Assembly: GCA_936440205.1 (NCBI GenBank)
Contig: OW387140.1
Coordinates: 22,565,659 to 22,629,658 of the forward strand
Direction: 5' to 3'
Length of the DNA stretch: 64,000 nt
Origin: Lepidonotus clava
Lineage: Eukaryota; Annelida; Polychaeta; Phyllodocida; Polynoidae
The translations under genes and the position numbers were made by a program. Under the pieces are notes generated by a model. It was given only the letters and a program-made list of their open reading frames with translations, was not told the DNA's origin and ran no database searches. Positions 36,660-46,548 of the stretch are shown here, one piece after another. Every line of letters begins with the position of its first letter. The stretch's first letter is position 1.

Positions 36660-36911
36660 ATGAAACAATACGTGTATTGTGATATAATATGTTCTGAAAG
36701 TTCAAATTTTAAAAATGTTTCTGAAAGTTCAAATTTTAAAAATGTTTCAGTTAATTCTCAATATTTAGCTTATTATGATTTTTTTGTCAGGTCTAAGTAT
36801 TTTCAGGTGCAAAGTATAGAAAGGGATAATAATTTGAAACCTATTCGAGTTTGTATATGTATTTTTCAGAATAGTTTGAATAAGTCTGTGGTGTTAAAGG
36901 AGCATAATTAA
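36660..36911 (+). CDS. small unknown ORF before dUTPase
   Basis: From the ATG of MKQYVYC it encodes about 84 residues ending just before the dUTPase ATG. A perfect 27-bp tandem duplication gives SESSNFKNV twice. No recognisable domain. It may instead be leader intron, since donor-like sites precede it. Confidence 0.25.
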   Translation: MKQYVYCDIICSESSNFKNVSESSNFKNVSVNSQYLAYYDFFVRSKYFQVQSIERDNNLKPIRVCICIFQNSLNKSVVLKEHN

Positions 36912-36912
36912 G

Positions 36913-37347
36913 ATGTCGCATGATAAGGTTTATGTTGTTAGGCTTTCTGAAAAGGCTAATCTTCCAAAGAGAAGTTCATTATTTTCAGCAGGATTAGATT
37001 TGTATAGTGCTTATGATTATATTTTACCAGCAGGAAAAAAACTTGAAATTAAAACAGATTTACAGTTTGAGTTTCCTGAAAAATGTTATGGAAGAATAGC
37101 ATCTAGATCTAGTCTTTCTAAATATTATTCTATTGAAGTTGGAGCAGGAGTTATTGATGAAGATTATAGAGGAAATGTTAGTATTATTTTGTATAACTTT
37201 GGAAATTTAGATTTTCTTATTAAGGCTGGTGATAGGATTGCTCAAATTATTTTAGAGCGTTATTCAAATGCCAGTGTTTATGAAGTACAAGAGTTAAGCA
37301 AAACTGATCGTGGTTGTAAGGGGTTTGGTTCTAGTGGATATTGTTAA
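36913..37347 (+). CDS. dUTPase (trimeric type)
   Basis: A 144-residue enzyme with all five classical trimeric dUTPase motifs in order: AGLDLYSA 26-33, GRIASRSSL 60-68, GVIDEDYRGNV 79-89 (catalytic Asp in IDEDY), GDRIAQII 106-113 and the C-terminal glycine-rich RGCKGFGSSG 133-142. It hydrolyses dUTP to dUMP, keeping uracil out of newly made DNA. That suits an element that replicates with its own polymerase. Length is typical of the family. It starts two bases after the stop of the small frame upstream, downstream of the left promoter. The AT-rich codon choice matches other element genes, not PCIF1. Confidence 0.93.
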   Translation: MSHDKVYVVRLSEKANLPKRSSLFSAGLDLYSAYDYILPAGKKLEIKTDLQFEFPEKCYGRIASRSSLSKYYSIEVGAGVIDEDYRGNVSIILYNFGNLDFLIKAGDRIAQIILERYSNASVYEVQELSKTDRGCKGFGSSGYC

Positions 37348-37365
37348 AGTGCTAAGGGTTTTATT

Positions 37366-40300
37366 TTACAAGTTAATAGGAGGTGAGGGAGTAGGAGAAG
37401 GTGAGGGAGGAGAAGGTGAGGGAGAAGAAAAAGTTTTAAAAGTAGTCATTTCAATTTCTTCTTGTACTACGCTAATAGATTCAAAGCTTTCAGAGTTTAG
37501 AGAATTGAAACTGCTAGTGTATTCAGAAGGTGCTTGTGCTTCATTAACATTAACATTAATATTAAATCGAGATCTCATATGAAGTGTGGTTCGCTGAATA
37601 GATCGAATTCTATATTGTTCAAATTTGTTTTGCCAAGTTTTTCTGAAAAGTTTATAAAGAATAAAAGATGTTAATATAATACCAAAAAGAACTAAGAAAG
37701 ATAAGATTCCTGCTATAATATCAGCTACTGGTACGATATTTTTTGGAGTTGATTTGTCAATAGGTTTAGGTGTAGATGCGAAAGATGCGTTAGGTGTTTT
37801 TGGTTCATTTGAAAATGTTGTATTTATAGGTATAGTGACTTGTGGTTGGCTTGAACTGATAAATGTAGAGGTTTGCGCTAGACTTGTAGGATGCGGTTGG
37901 CTTGAAGTACTGATAGAGGTTTGCGACAGACTTAAAGTACTGATAGGTGTGGAGGTAGTAGAGGTTTGCGGTAGACTTGAAGTACTGATAGGTGTGGAGG
38001 TAGTAGAAGTTTGTAGCCGATTTGAAGTAATAGGTGTGGAGGCTTGCGATAGACTTGAAGTTTTGGGTGAGCTGAAAGTATAAAGTATTTTGCAAATAAT
38101 AAATTACATACAGATTAATATTTTATAAAACTTTTGTTAGAAGTTAGGTTGGATATGATGCTAGATTTGTTGTTAAAGATATTAGTAGTTTTATAAATCT
38201 CTTGAAATTAGTGGACTTAGAGTTTGTTTGAGTTACTTGTGTTGTAGAAATGTTCTTCAGATGAATAAGTCTAATAGTTGACTAGTTTCAGAGCATTCAT
38301 GAGACTTAGAGGACTTAGAAAATTTCTTAGTTTATAGATATTGCATTGAGATTACCAGACTTATAGATTGGTGACTGGTAAAGTTTCTGAGTTGGGTGAC
38401 TTTTCACAGAATTCCTTTCTAGTATCTTTGACTTATTTTCTTGTGAGAAGGGCTCTAGAATTTTACTACAGAAAATATGAAAAGGTTTATCCATCCACGG
38501 TGGAATTAAATCTCTTAAGATTAGTGGACTTAGAGTTTGTTTTAGTTACTTGTGTTGTAGAAATGTTCTTTAGATGAATAAGTTTGATAGTTGAATAGTT
38601 TCAGAGCAATTGTGAGATTTGGACTTAGAAAATTTCTCAGTTTGTAGATAATGTATTGAGATTACCAGACTAATAGATTGGTGACTGGTATTAAATTGTG
38701 TTAGGCTGAATAGGGATTATAAATATTAGTTTAGATAAAGCTATTAAAACATATGTTGCTAGATTTGTTGTTAAAGATATTAGTAGTTTTAAATTATGAT
38801 AGGCTGAATAGGGATTATAAATTATATATTTACATGGACCAACTTGAAGTACGTGGCTGGCTTGAAGTAATAGGTGTAGAGGCTTGTGACAGACTTGTTG
38901 AAGTTTTGGGTGAGCTGAAAGTATAAAGTATTTTATAAATAATAAATTACATATAGATTAATATTTTTGTTAGAAGTTAGGATGGATATAATGCTAGATT
39001 TGTTGTTAAAGATATTAGTAGTTTTAAATGAAACTTAAGCAGTTAGCATGAGTGACTTTTACGTAACTATGATGTTTGTTGCTTTGTTTAATATTAAAAG
39101 GTTCAACTTAGTTTACCATATAGGAATGTTAGGAGGAAGCATGCTGTTTTATTTTTAGGTTTAGAGTGCATTTTAAGACCAATAACTTACATGGTATTTG
39201 GAAATGAAGATGTTGGTTTCATAGATGTAGTGGTTGTACTTAAATCATTAGTTTGAGTCTTTAATGCGTCAGTGAAATCGTGAGTTGTTTTTGTTTCAGT
39301 TAAATCAAATAGGGCATTAGTTGTCTTCAAGGCATCAGTTGTTTCAATTGCTGAGCTAAATAAAAAAATTACGATTAGTTTGGTTAATATAGTTAGGACG
39401 GTGCAAAGTGAATATTGTTTAAGGTAGAAGTTAGATGTCGCCACTGCTTTTGCAGTTAGCATGTGACTTTCACGAAGACTATGATGTTTAATATTAAAAG
39501 GAGGTTTAACTTACGTTTGTCATATAGGAATGTTAGGAGGAAGCATGCAGTTTATTTTTTTAGGTTTAGAGTGCATTTAAGACTAATAACTTACATGGTA
39601 TTTGGAAATGAAGATGCTGGTTTCATAGATGTAGTGGTTGAACTTAAATCATTAGTTTGAGTCGTCAATGCGTCAGTTGTAGTTAAATCAAATAGGGCAA
39701 TAGTTGTCTTCAAGGCATCAGTTGGTTCAATTGCTGAGCTAAATAAAAATTACGATTAGTTAGGTTAATATGGTTAGGTTGGTGTAAAGTGAATATTGTT
39801 TAAGGTAGAAGTTAGACGTCGTTACTGCTTTTACAGTTAGCATGAGTGACTTTTACGTAACTATGATGTTTAACTTAGTTTGTCATATAGGAATGTTAGG
39901 AGGAAGCATGCTGTTTTATTTTTAGGTTTAGAGTGCACTTAAGACTAATAACTTACATGGTATTTGGAAATGAAGATGTTGGTTTCATAGAAGTTGGTTT
40001 TTCTGTTGCTTTTAATCTGAATAAAAATTAATGTTTAGAATTTATTCTTAAATTCAAAAGATTAGAAAACTTTGGATATGAAAGGTATTTATATAATGTT
40101 CAGAATTTAAGAAACTTGTTAAGCTAAAATTTAAGAAACTTAGAAGGTATTATATTTGAATAATTTTATACTGTTAATATTAAGTGAGTTAAGCCTATAC
40201 TTACATGCATTTTCCTGCTTCGCATTGAAATGTAATTCCACTTGTTTTGATAACTGCAAGGAATGGGAAGACATCTATGTCGTATTTGATGAATTGTTGC

Positions 40301-40506
40301 TGTGATGCGGCGGGGGAAATTAGAAAGATTTGCGTAGTTCTTAGCGTTATGTGTGTGAAAGTTGTCGGTAAACAGTAGCAGATAAGCGTGTCCAAGTTGT
40401 CGGTTAAGGAGCAGTCGTTTCTGACAGAACAACCTAGAGTTTTCGTCAAAATGGTTAGGAAGAGAAGCAGGAATACTAGTTTGGTCGACATGATGGTTCT
40501 GCGCAT
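37366..40506 (-). CDS. mucin-like type I membrane glycoprotein region, exon-like pieces
   Basis: Minus-strand pieces with splice-like borders, separated by intron-like gaps. The 5' piece (40205-40506) starts with a signal peptide (MSTKLVFLLLFLTILTKTLG) and has a small Cys-containing ectodomain. Ser/Thr/Pro-rich pieces follow at about 39957-40016, 39595-39738, 39191-39355 and 38833-38914, three of them with a near-identical KPTSSFPNT end. The last piece (37366-38071) has a Ser/Thr-rich stalk, a transmembrane helix (GILSFLVLFGIILTSFILY) and a basic-then-acidic, proline-tailed cytoplasmic part. Likely role: surface glycoprotein. It shows no recognised fusion-protein signature. The repeats and borders are seen; the single-gene interpretation is inferred. 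Confidence 0.55.
38100..40020 (-). repeat. amplified exon/intron units in the glycoprotein region
   Basis: Units containing a Ser/Thr exon, a donor (minus-strand AT/GTAAGT) and an intron stretch with GGAATGTTAGGAGGAAGCATGC recur near 39130, 39530 and 39900. A second repeat, TTAGTGGACTTAGAGTTTGTTT plus its downstream sequence, occurs at 38208 and 38522. The whole interval looks built by tandem duplication. Confidence 0.75.
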
Positions 40507-41717
40507 TTGATTTACTTTAGAGATGAAGTGAGTGTTGGTCGGCGTGTTCTAGATTTAGATTTATCAATAAGTTTAAGGGCATTAATGTAAGAAATAGTTT
40601 CCATTGATTACGGGCTGTAACTTAGTCCACACTTATCAAGTATTTTTATGTAGGCTTGGCTTGGAGTAGATAAACTTGTCTGAGGTTCACTTGGTACTAA
40701 ATAATTTGTGTTGAGAGGTTCCCTCTGGTGGCTAGGCATCAACTATAGACATGTGCTGGAAGGTTCCCTCTGGTGGCTAAGCATTAACTGTAGACAGAAT
40801 AGAGACTTAGCTTTTACGCTGATTAGCTTTTACGCTGGGCGTTATTTGATTAATGTTTTGACTAGATTTGAGACATACTAGGGTGGGGTCTTTTTTATGC
40901 TTGAATTTATAGATTTTTCATTAAGTACCTTCTCGCCTGTGTTTGGTGTTAACCAATTTAGATTATATTGGTTTTTTGCCTAAGTTTAGACAGATGTCTA
41001 AAGACGCTGTTAACACCTGTAGTAGAGATGAACAGTGTGACGTTAGGCCTTTAGGCTTAGTTTGGGTAATGTAGTGAGGGTTCCCCAGTGAATGACAACA
41101 CTGTTCATGTCTTATTACAATAGGTAGCTAATGCCCTCTGGTGGATTGATGTTTAGACGCTTAGATAACTTAGGTATTGTCGTATCGCGTTATTTGTTTT
41201 CTGACCGCTTACGCACTTCATGTGACCGCAGGCGTCGCCACCTACGTTTTTATAGGCAATACGTTAGGTGGCGCAGCGGCGCTGTTTATCGGTGGATTTT
41301 AATGACAGGATCGGAAAGAAGAGATTTTGCCGCTTAGTCAAGCAATGCTTCTAAAAAGGGCAAGTTGCGCAAAATTACCTTATCTCAGCATAGCTACAGT
41401 GTTGTGGTGATGGAGCATTGTGCATCAATTGCACTGTGATAATTCTGGTACTTTAGAGAAACAGCCTTGGCAAAATGTGTCATAGATATGTTCAAGTAGT
41501 ATATTGTGGTTAAGTTATGATATGGGTTAAATTTATATATTTGTGTTAATGTTTATTTTTAAGATATATAAGGCGTTTAAGGTAAGTTTATTTGAATATG
41601 CATGAAGCTTTGTGCTTAAATAAGCTTATGATTGTTATATTTGGTGTTTGCTTTTGCTTAGGAGGTAGGTGTACAGAGGATTAAAGATTGTTTTTAAGGC
41701 TTAAGGTTAGTTTACAA
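40507..41717. other. gene-free gap between the glycoprotein and rightward genes
   Basis: Contains a duplicated GGTTCCCTCTGGTGGCTA.GCAT block (about 40717 and 40767) and a short GC-richer patch at 41150-41340 whose open frame has no recognised domain. Divergent promoters for the minus-strand glycoprotein and the plus-strand genes probably lie here; no clear TATA box was identified. Confidence 0.45.
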
Positions 41718-42158
41718 ATGATTGTTATACATTTTGAGAAAAGTGTTTATGAGCCTTATTGTTCTTGTTACTTTTGTTTAGTTATAAATAAAGTATTAAA
41801 GGAAGGTGAAAATATAGGTAAGCTTATTGCTGCATGTCCTAATGGTACATTAATAGATTTTTCTAAAATAGAACAAATCACAGAATTAGTACAGGAATTG
41901 AATAGATTTCTTTTTAAATTAAGTTTAAAAAGATTAGTTTTGACATTTATTTTGAATAAATTTCCTAAATTAACACCAGAAGATGTAGATCAGTTAGAGA
42001 TTCCTGGTATTTTGAAAAAAGATATTACTAATTTTGAGGAAGAGGAATCTAGGCAATTTGATGAAGTTGCAAATACAACAACGTTTGTTTTGTTGATTCG
42101 GCATCATGTTGGTTTTCGTGTTAAAATAGAACAAGTATTAGAAATTTTTGATTTTTGA
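41718..42158 (+). CDS. unknown Polinton protein (~146 aa)
   Basis: Starts at the ATG of MIVIHFEK. An N-terminal CSCYFC cluster precedes a mostly helical body (ITELVQELNRFLFKL...). I do not recognise a family. It is the first of a series of closely packed rightward genes and shares their AT-rich codon choice. Confidence 0.5.
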   Translation: MIVIHFEKSVYEPYCSCYFCLVINKVLKEGENIGKLIAACPNGTLIDFSKIEQITELVQELNRFLFKLSLKRLVLTFILNKFPKLTPEDVDQLEIPGILKKDITNFEEEESRQFDEVANTTTFVLLIRHHVGFRVKIEQVLEIFDF

Positions 42159-42178
42159 ACTTATATACATTGGTAGGT

Positions 42179-42520
42179 ATGAGACGTGTGTTTTATTTTT
42201 ATAGATATAGGTACGATACAATTAATAAGAAATTTTGTAAATTAGTTTGTTCATGTATAGATTGTCAGTTAATATTGGTTAATTTTCGATACAAGAAAGC
42301 ATATAAACTGTTTTTTAATTTAAATCAAATTATTACAAGACATGAAATTCATAATTTAAGTGCTAAAATTTGCGAGTATTGCAAAGCTAAACCAGATTTT
42401 TATTTAACAATGTCTTCTGATTTTTTATTGGGTTATTCAGAATTTTTAATAAATATAGCTCAGATTTATCTTATTGTAATGAAACACGCCTCCTTTAGAT
42501 TGGGTTACAAGTATCGATAG
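42179..42520 (+). CDS. unknown small Cys-containing Polinton protein
   Basis: About 113 residues from the ATG of MRRVFYFYRY. Two cysteine pairs (CSCIDC and CEYC) could bind metal, but spacing does not match a finger I know. Basic N-terminus. It sits between two other unknown rightward genes. Confidence 0.4.
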   Translation: MRRVFYFYRYRYDTINKKFCKLVCSCIDCQLILVNFRYKKAYKLFFNLNQIITRHEIHNLSAKICEYCKAKPDFYLTMSSDFLLGYSEFLINIAQIYLIVMKHASFRLGYKYR

Positions 42521-42529
42521 TATATATTA

Positions 42530-43162
42530 ATGCAAGTAGATTATAGTGTAAACTTGGTTATTTTTGGTTTAAATTTTACTCCAAATATTCATTTTGATAT
42601 TCCGTATATTTATAAAAGTATAAAGAATAGTTTTTTATATAGAGGATCATTAACTTGTAAAAATAAATTGTATACTTTGAAGATTACACGTAATGGATTT
42701 TGTTCAATTTATTTAAGAAGAAATTTTTCAAGTTTATTACCAAATATTAAGATAATAGCTTTAGAAGTTTATGAGTATATTAGGGACTTTTGTGAACAGG
42801 AAATAGTTAGTGTAAATATAACTCCAAAGAACATTCAAATTACCTTTCAACTTGTATTTAAAACAACACCGGATTTTAAGGTTTTTTGTATAAAAATTGC
42901 AGATTGTTTTGAAAAAGAATATGAATTTGAAATTAAAGAATCTAATTCTAGTGAATCTATATGGTTGCCTTATGTAAATAATAGTTCATATTTTTCAAGT
43001 TTACGTATCAAAATTAAAGGTAAAAGTAAATGTATTTTCACGTTTTTATATTCTTATAAAGGAAGTTGTTTAACTGATAATGTTTTAGATTTTAAAAGAG
43101 TTTGTGATAGTTTGAGATTGTGTTATTTAAATAATTTACATTTATGGCCGCCGGAGTGTTAG
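42530..43162 (+). CDS. unknown Polinton protein, possible TBP-like two-repeat fold
   Basis: 210 residues rich in predicted beta strands. Two halves each show a strand-rich segment followed by 'KLYTLKITRNGFCSIYL' or 'LRIKIKGKSKCIFTFLY'. That recalls the 'IFSSGKIVVTG'-type strands of the TATA-binding-protein fold. This is a pattern impression only, with no signature residues confirmed. If right it might be a transcription factor for the element. The end overlaps the next gene by 19 bases. Confidence 0.5.
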   Translation: MQVDYSVNLVIFGLNFTPNIHFDIPYIYKSIKNSFLYRGSLTCKNKLYTLKITRNGFCSIYLRRNFSSLLPNIKIIALEVYEYIRDFCEQEIVSVNITPKNIQITFQLVFKTTPDFKVFCIKIADCFEKEYEFEIKESNSSESIWLPYVNNSSYFSSLRIKIKGKSKCIFTFLYSYKGSCLTDNVLDFKRVCDSLRLCYLNNLHLWPPEC

Positions 43163-44307
43163 ATAGGTTACTTTTGTTAATTATAGAATTTCTTTTAAGA
43201 CATAATGAAGAAGATAAATTATTTTGGAATAAAGTTCGGACAGATAATTCACATTTTTTTAGTTTTTGTTTTCAACTTTTAACAGAATGTGAGAATGAAA
43301 GGAAAAAAATAAATATTCTTAAAGAAGAATTAAAGGTTGAACTTTTGTCTGCTTTAAGAAATCAAGATATAACGAGAAATTTAGCCTTTAGAATTTTATC
43401 TAGTGAAGATGAAACTATTAAGCTGGACTTGCGTTCTTCACAAAGTTCAATTATTCAGTGTCTTGTTGATATTCTTAGAATAAATATAACTGTTTATCGA
43501 AGTGATTCTCGATCATTTAATTTTACATGTTGTACAGAATTGTTTCGTATAGGTTCACCTTTTGTTATTCAATGGAGTAAAGTAGAAAATGCTTTTATAG
43601 AAGTAGCTTTAGATTATCATATGTCAAAATATAATTCATTAATTGAGTTTCCAAAACATAAAGTGAAAAGCAAAAAGCGTAAGCATGAATATAAAAGTGC
43701 TGAGTTTTTATCTTCTACTTCAGATTCAGATTCAGATTGTAAAAAACAAATACATGGTCAAAAAAGTACTTGTACGAAATCTTTAGGTTTTCATACTAAG
43801 AAAAAAGCAAGAGTTGAAAATTTTGAGAAAGCTGTAACTAAAGAAAAGGTTAATGATAGTGATTCATCTTTGGCTCGAGATTTGTCACTATCAGAAAGTG
43901 AAAATGATGATTATGATGATAAAGCTAAGAAATTGGAATCAGAATTAGAGCTTGAAAAAAGAGATGATTTTATGGGCGAACTAAACAAATTACAGCAATC
44001 TAATAATGATATGAAATTTCATAAGAAATCTCAGAAAAAAGATGTTATGGTAAATGTTTCAGAAACAGGAAAACATTTACAGGATTTTTCACCATATTCT
44101 GATTTGTATTCTGATAATTTTAATAAGATAGAATGTAATATAGATAAGTTTGTAGAAATAACTGAAAGGTTGAAAAAACATGCCTTAGTTCTTCAAAATA
44201 ACTTACTGCCAGGAAATATTGAGAATTGCTTGTGTTGTCCTGTTCATTGTGCTCAAGCTTTAGTTAAGGCTACAAAAGATAAGCGAGGACCAAAAAAAAA
44301 AAATTAG
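43144..44307 (+). CDS. large acidic/basic Polinton protein, distantly OTU-like N-terminus
   Basis: 387 residues. The first about 160 are globular, with helix-strand order and a segment (SSIIQCLVDILRINITVYR) like the central region of OTU-type proteases. The resemblance is weak. From about 165 onward the chain is low-complexity: KSKKRKHEYK nuclear-localisation-like clusters, Ser/Asp runs (SDSDSD, SESENDDYDD) and Lys-rich tails. Nuclear residence is likely. A CCPVHC cysteine cluster lies near the C-terminus. Function is unknown. Confidence 0.5.
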   Translation: MAAGVLDRLLLLIIEFLLRHNEEDKLFWNKVRTDNSHFFSFCFQLLTECENERKKINILKEELKVELLSALRNQDITRNLAFRILSSEDETIKLDLRSSQSSIIQCLVDILRINITVYRSDSRSFNFTCCTELFRIGSPFVIQWSKVENAFIEVALDYHMSKYNSLIEFPKHKVKSKKRKHEYKSAEFLSSTSDSDSDCKKQIHGQKSTCTKSLGFHTKKKARVENFEKAVTKEKVNDSDSSLARDLSLSESENDDYDDKAKKLESELELEKRDDFMGELNKLQQSNNDMKFHKKSQKKDVMVNVSETGKHLQDFSPYSDLYSDNFNKIECNIDKFVEITERLKKHALVLQNNLLPGNIENCLCCPVHCAQALVKATKDKRGPKKKN

Positions 44308-44461
44308 AATGTTCATATTGTAAGAAAGAGTTTATATCTTTAAGTTTATTGCGTTTACATATTTTGGTTAAGCATTCTAATTATGATCCTAAGAATCATA
44401 TATTTACACCAGTTCCTTTGAGATCTTCTTTAGTAATATTAAAAAAGTATCATCCTGATTA
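44308..44461 (+). other. short C2H2 zinc-finger coding stretch
   Basis: A stretch ending at the stop near 44461 encodes CSYCKKEF..L..HILVKH, a C2H2 zinc finger, followed by a short tail. It has no convincing start codon of its own. It is recorded as a separate part of the element. Confidence 0.35.
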
Positions 44462-44515
44462 AATTTATTATATATTTATTTAGGAATTTCAAGTTGATAA
44501 AAGTAAGTATTTGAA

Positions 44516-45376
44516 ATGGATACTGCTTGTTCAAAAAGTTTTGCTCGCTTGATGAAAAGGAGCTTGTATTTTTGTGCTTTAGTGTCATTTTATTTTGGTA
44601 AGTTAAATTTACCTTTGTTAATTGAAATTCCTAGCCAAGAATTTTTATCTGAAGATGAGTGTTTACAATTAATAGAAATATTAAGTGAAGAACTTACAGA
44701 TGATGCATGTTTTTTAAAGTTGAAATATTTTTCTTGCGCGAGTCTTTTATTTTTTTCGTCGTATTTTCAATGTGATATTGTTTTAGATTTTATTTATTTA
44801 TCCATGTGGGAAAATGATAAAAAAATAATTGAAGTTTTAAGAAAGTCAATTTATTTTTATGGTTTAAAAGATTGTTTCACAAAGGTAGTTTTGGATTCAG
44901 TAGCATCGTATTTGTATATGTCAGTAGATGATGTGATTGATTTAGGACATTTATGGGAAATTAATAATAATAGTAGTCCTAATTGTTCAATGAGGTTGTT
45001 AGCTAAAAAGTTAAGAGATTCTAGGCGGTGTCGTAGGTTACTTTTTTCTTTTTTTACATTACCTTGTGCTCAATGCCATTCACGAATTATTTTTAATTAT
45101 AAAGGTTCAGATAATACAGTTTTTTTAAAGTGTTGTAAAAGACCTATTCATATTTCAAGATGTTATGAACATTTTATTTCTTCTAGTTTTGATTTGCAGG
45201 TTTATTGTCCCTGCTGTAGAACTCCTTGGCGAAATGCATTACCCCAAATAGAAACAGCTTCGAGGAAAAGGTGTTTAGAAGATTTTCTTATGCATATGAG
45301 AGATTATCCTAAACACATAAGAACATATTCTTCTTCAAAATTAATGCGAAATGTGAAAGTTCAAAAGGAAGACTGA
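44516..45376 (+). CDS. RING-like zinc-binding Polinton protein
   Basis: 286 residues. A helical N-terminal two-thirds is followed by a cysteine-rich module at about 183-242: CAQC, then KCCKRPIHISRCYEHF and finally CPCCRTPW. The C-x2-C ... C-C ... H ... C ... C-x2-C order fits a RING-like cross-brace. Such modules often act as ubiquitin ligases, which would suit a host-interaction protein, but the N-terminus is unrecognised and zinc binding alone is possible. The C-terminus is basic. Confidence 0.55.
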   Translation: MDTACSKSFARLMKRSLYFCALVSFYFGKLNLPLLIEIPSQEFLSEDECLQLIEILSEELTDDACFLKLKYFSCASLLFFSSYFQCDIVLDFIYLSMWENDKKIIEVLRKSIYFYGLKDCFTKVVLDSVASYLYMSVDDVIDLGHLWEINNNSSPNCSMRLLAKKLRDSRRCRRLLFSFFTLPCAQCHSRIIFNYKGSDNTVFLKCCKRPIHISRCYEHFISSSFDLQVYCPCCRTPWRNALPQIETASRKRCLEDFLMHMRDYPKHIRTYSSSKLMRNVKVQKED

Positions 45377-45453
45377 TGAGGCAAAGTGATTAAATTGTGA
45401 TGTGATTAGGATTGATATTAGATTTTATAGATTTGTTTTAATAAATATTTAAA

Positions 45454-46539
45454 ATGTTGCAGAACGAAGAACTAGAATCATTCAATTATACAGTAGTTTC
45501 AAATGTACCACATTCAGTAAGAGAAAATAAGACAAGTCATTTTTATACTGAAATACCAGCTACACGTGAATGTAAAGGTTACTGGGAAGTAGCCTTATTG
45601 GAGATTGATTTTTTGAAATCGTGGTATAATGTACCAGAGCATCCAGAGCAATCTAGAACTTATGTAATTGTGCGAGATATTTTTGATTTAAAAGACCAAA
45701 CAGTAGAACAAATTAATTCATTAGATGAAGTTGTTCCTAATTCTATAAAAAAAGTAAATAAGGTATTTGCTTTAAAGTTTGGAAATTATGAAATTAAGGA
45801 TATGATAAGTGAAATGAATGAAAAATTTGCTAAATTAAAAATGGAAGTAAATGAAGCTCAACCTACTTATAAAAATTATAAAAGATATACTAAACTTTAT
45901 ATTGATAATCAAAATTTAATTTGTACTTTATATGTAGGTACAGGAGATGTAGTTATTTTGTCTGAATATATTGCTACGGTTTTACGCTTAAATAATTGTG
46001 AAGGAATTAAAAAGTATACTTCAAGAGTTACTGTTAATGGTGAGAAAACATTTACAAATTTTATTGAGTTTAGAGGACCACCTTTATTGAAAAAGCCACC
46101 TTCTACTGAAAATGAATTAGATTCTGAAGGAAATCCAATAAGGGATGAAGAAATTTTAATAAAAGGTTTTAATGATGTAATATCTCTTAATAGGAAGGGA
46201 CCATATAATGAGCTTTTTCAACCACAATATGGAAAAGATTATGTAGGAAATGGAGTTCCAGTTTTTCCAACAGACACTTCAAATATATACATTTATTCTA
46301 ATATTGTTGATTATGAGTATGTAGGTAACATTCAAACAAAATTACTTAGAACTGTTAGGGCTAGTGGAGTATTTGGTGAACATATTAAGCACACTTATTC
46401 CCATCCATTGTATAAGAAATTAGCTTATGATAGGTTGCAGGATATAGAAATACAAATTAAAACTGATGATGGACAGCTTGTTAAATTTGAATATGGAATT
46501 GTTGAGTTAATTTTGCGTTTTAGAAGATTAAATAGATAA
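45454..46539 (+). CDS. conserved Polinton structural protein, likely minor capsid (penton-like)
   Basis: 361 residues. The N-terminal KGYWEVALLEIDFLKSWYNV segment and the C-terminal DIEIQIKTDDGQLVKFEYG followed by ELILRFRR are, from memory, hallmarks of a protein found beside PolB in animal Polintons. It is generally taken as a structural, single-jelly-roll minor capsid candidate. The internal NIYIYSNIVDYEYVGNIQ segment is another shared feature. The start is an ATG preceded by ATAAATATTTAAA, a motif also found before 50666. Penton identity is inference. Confidence 0.6.
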   Translation: MLQNEELESFNYTVVSNVPHSVRENKTSHFYTEIPATRECKGYWEVALLEIDFLKSWYNVPEHPEQSRTYVIVRDIFDLKDQTVEQINSLDEVVPNSIKKVNKVFALKFGNYEIKDMISEMNEKFAKLKMEVNEAQPTYKNYKRYTKLYIDNQNLICTLYVGTGDVVILSEYIATVLRLNNCEGIKKYTSRVTVNGEKTFTNFIEFRGPPLLKKPPSTENELDSEGNPIRDEEILIKGFNDVISLNRKGPYNELFQPQYGKDYVGNGVPVFPTDTSNIYIYSNIVDYEYVGNIQTKLLRTVRASGVFGEHIKHTYSHPLYKKLAYDRLQDIEIQIKTDDGQLVKFEYGIVELILRFRRLNR

Positions 46540-46548
46540 AAAAATAAA

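Noticed and set aside
36913-37347. dUTPase as a host gene
   Set aside because: Intronless, AT-rich like the element genes, and flanked on both sides by element sequence.
37805-38095. 96-residue Tyr/Phe-rich minus-strand frame
   Set aside because: It is a shadow of the Ser/Thr-rich glycoprotein stalk frame, which leads into the transmembrane segment.
41131-41337. Arg-rich 68-residue frame in the Polinton
   Set aside because: No domain, unlike neighbouring genes in codon choice, and it lies in a GC-richer patch; probably chance.
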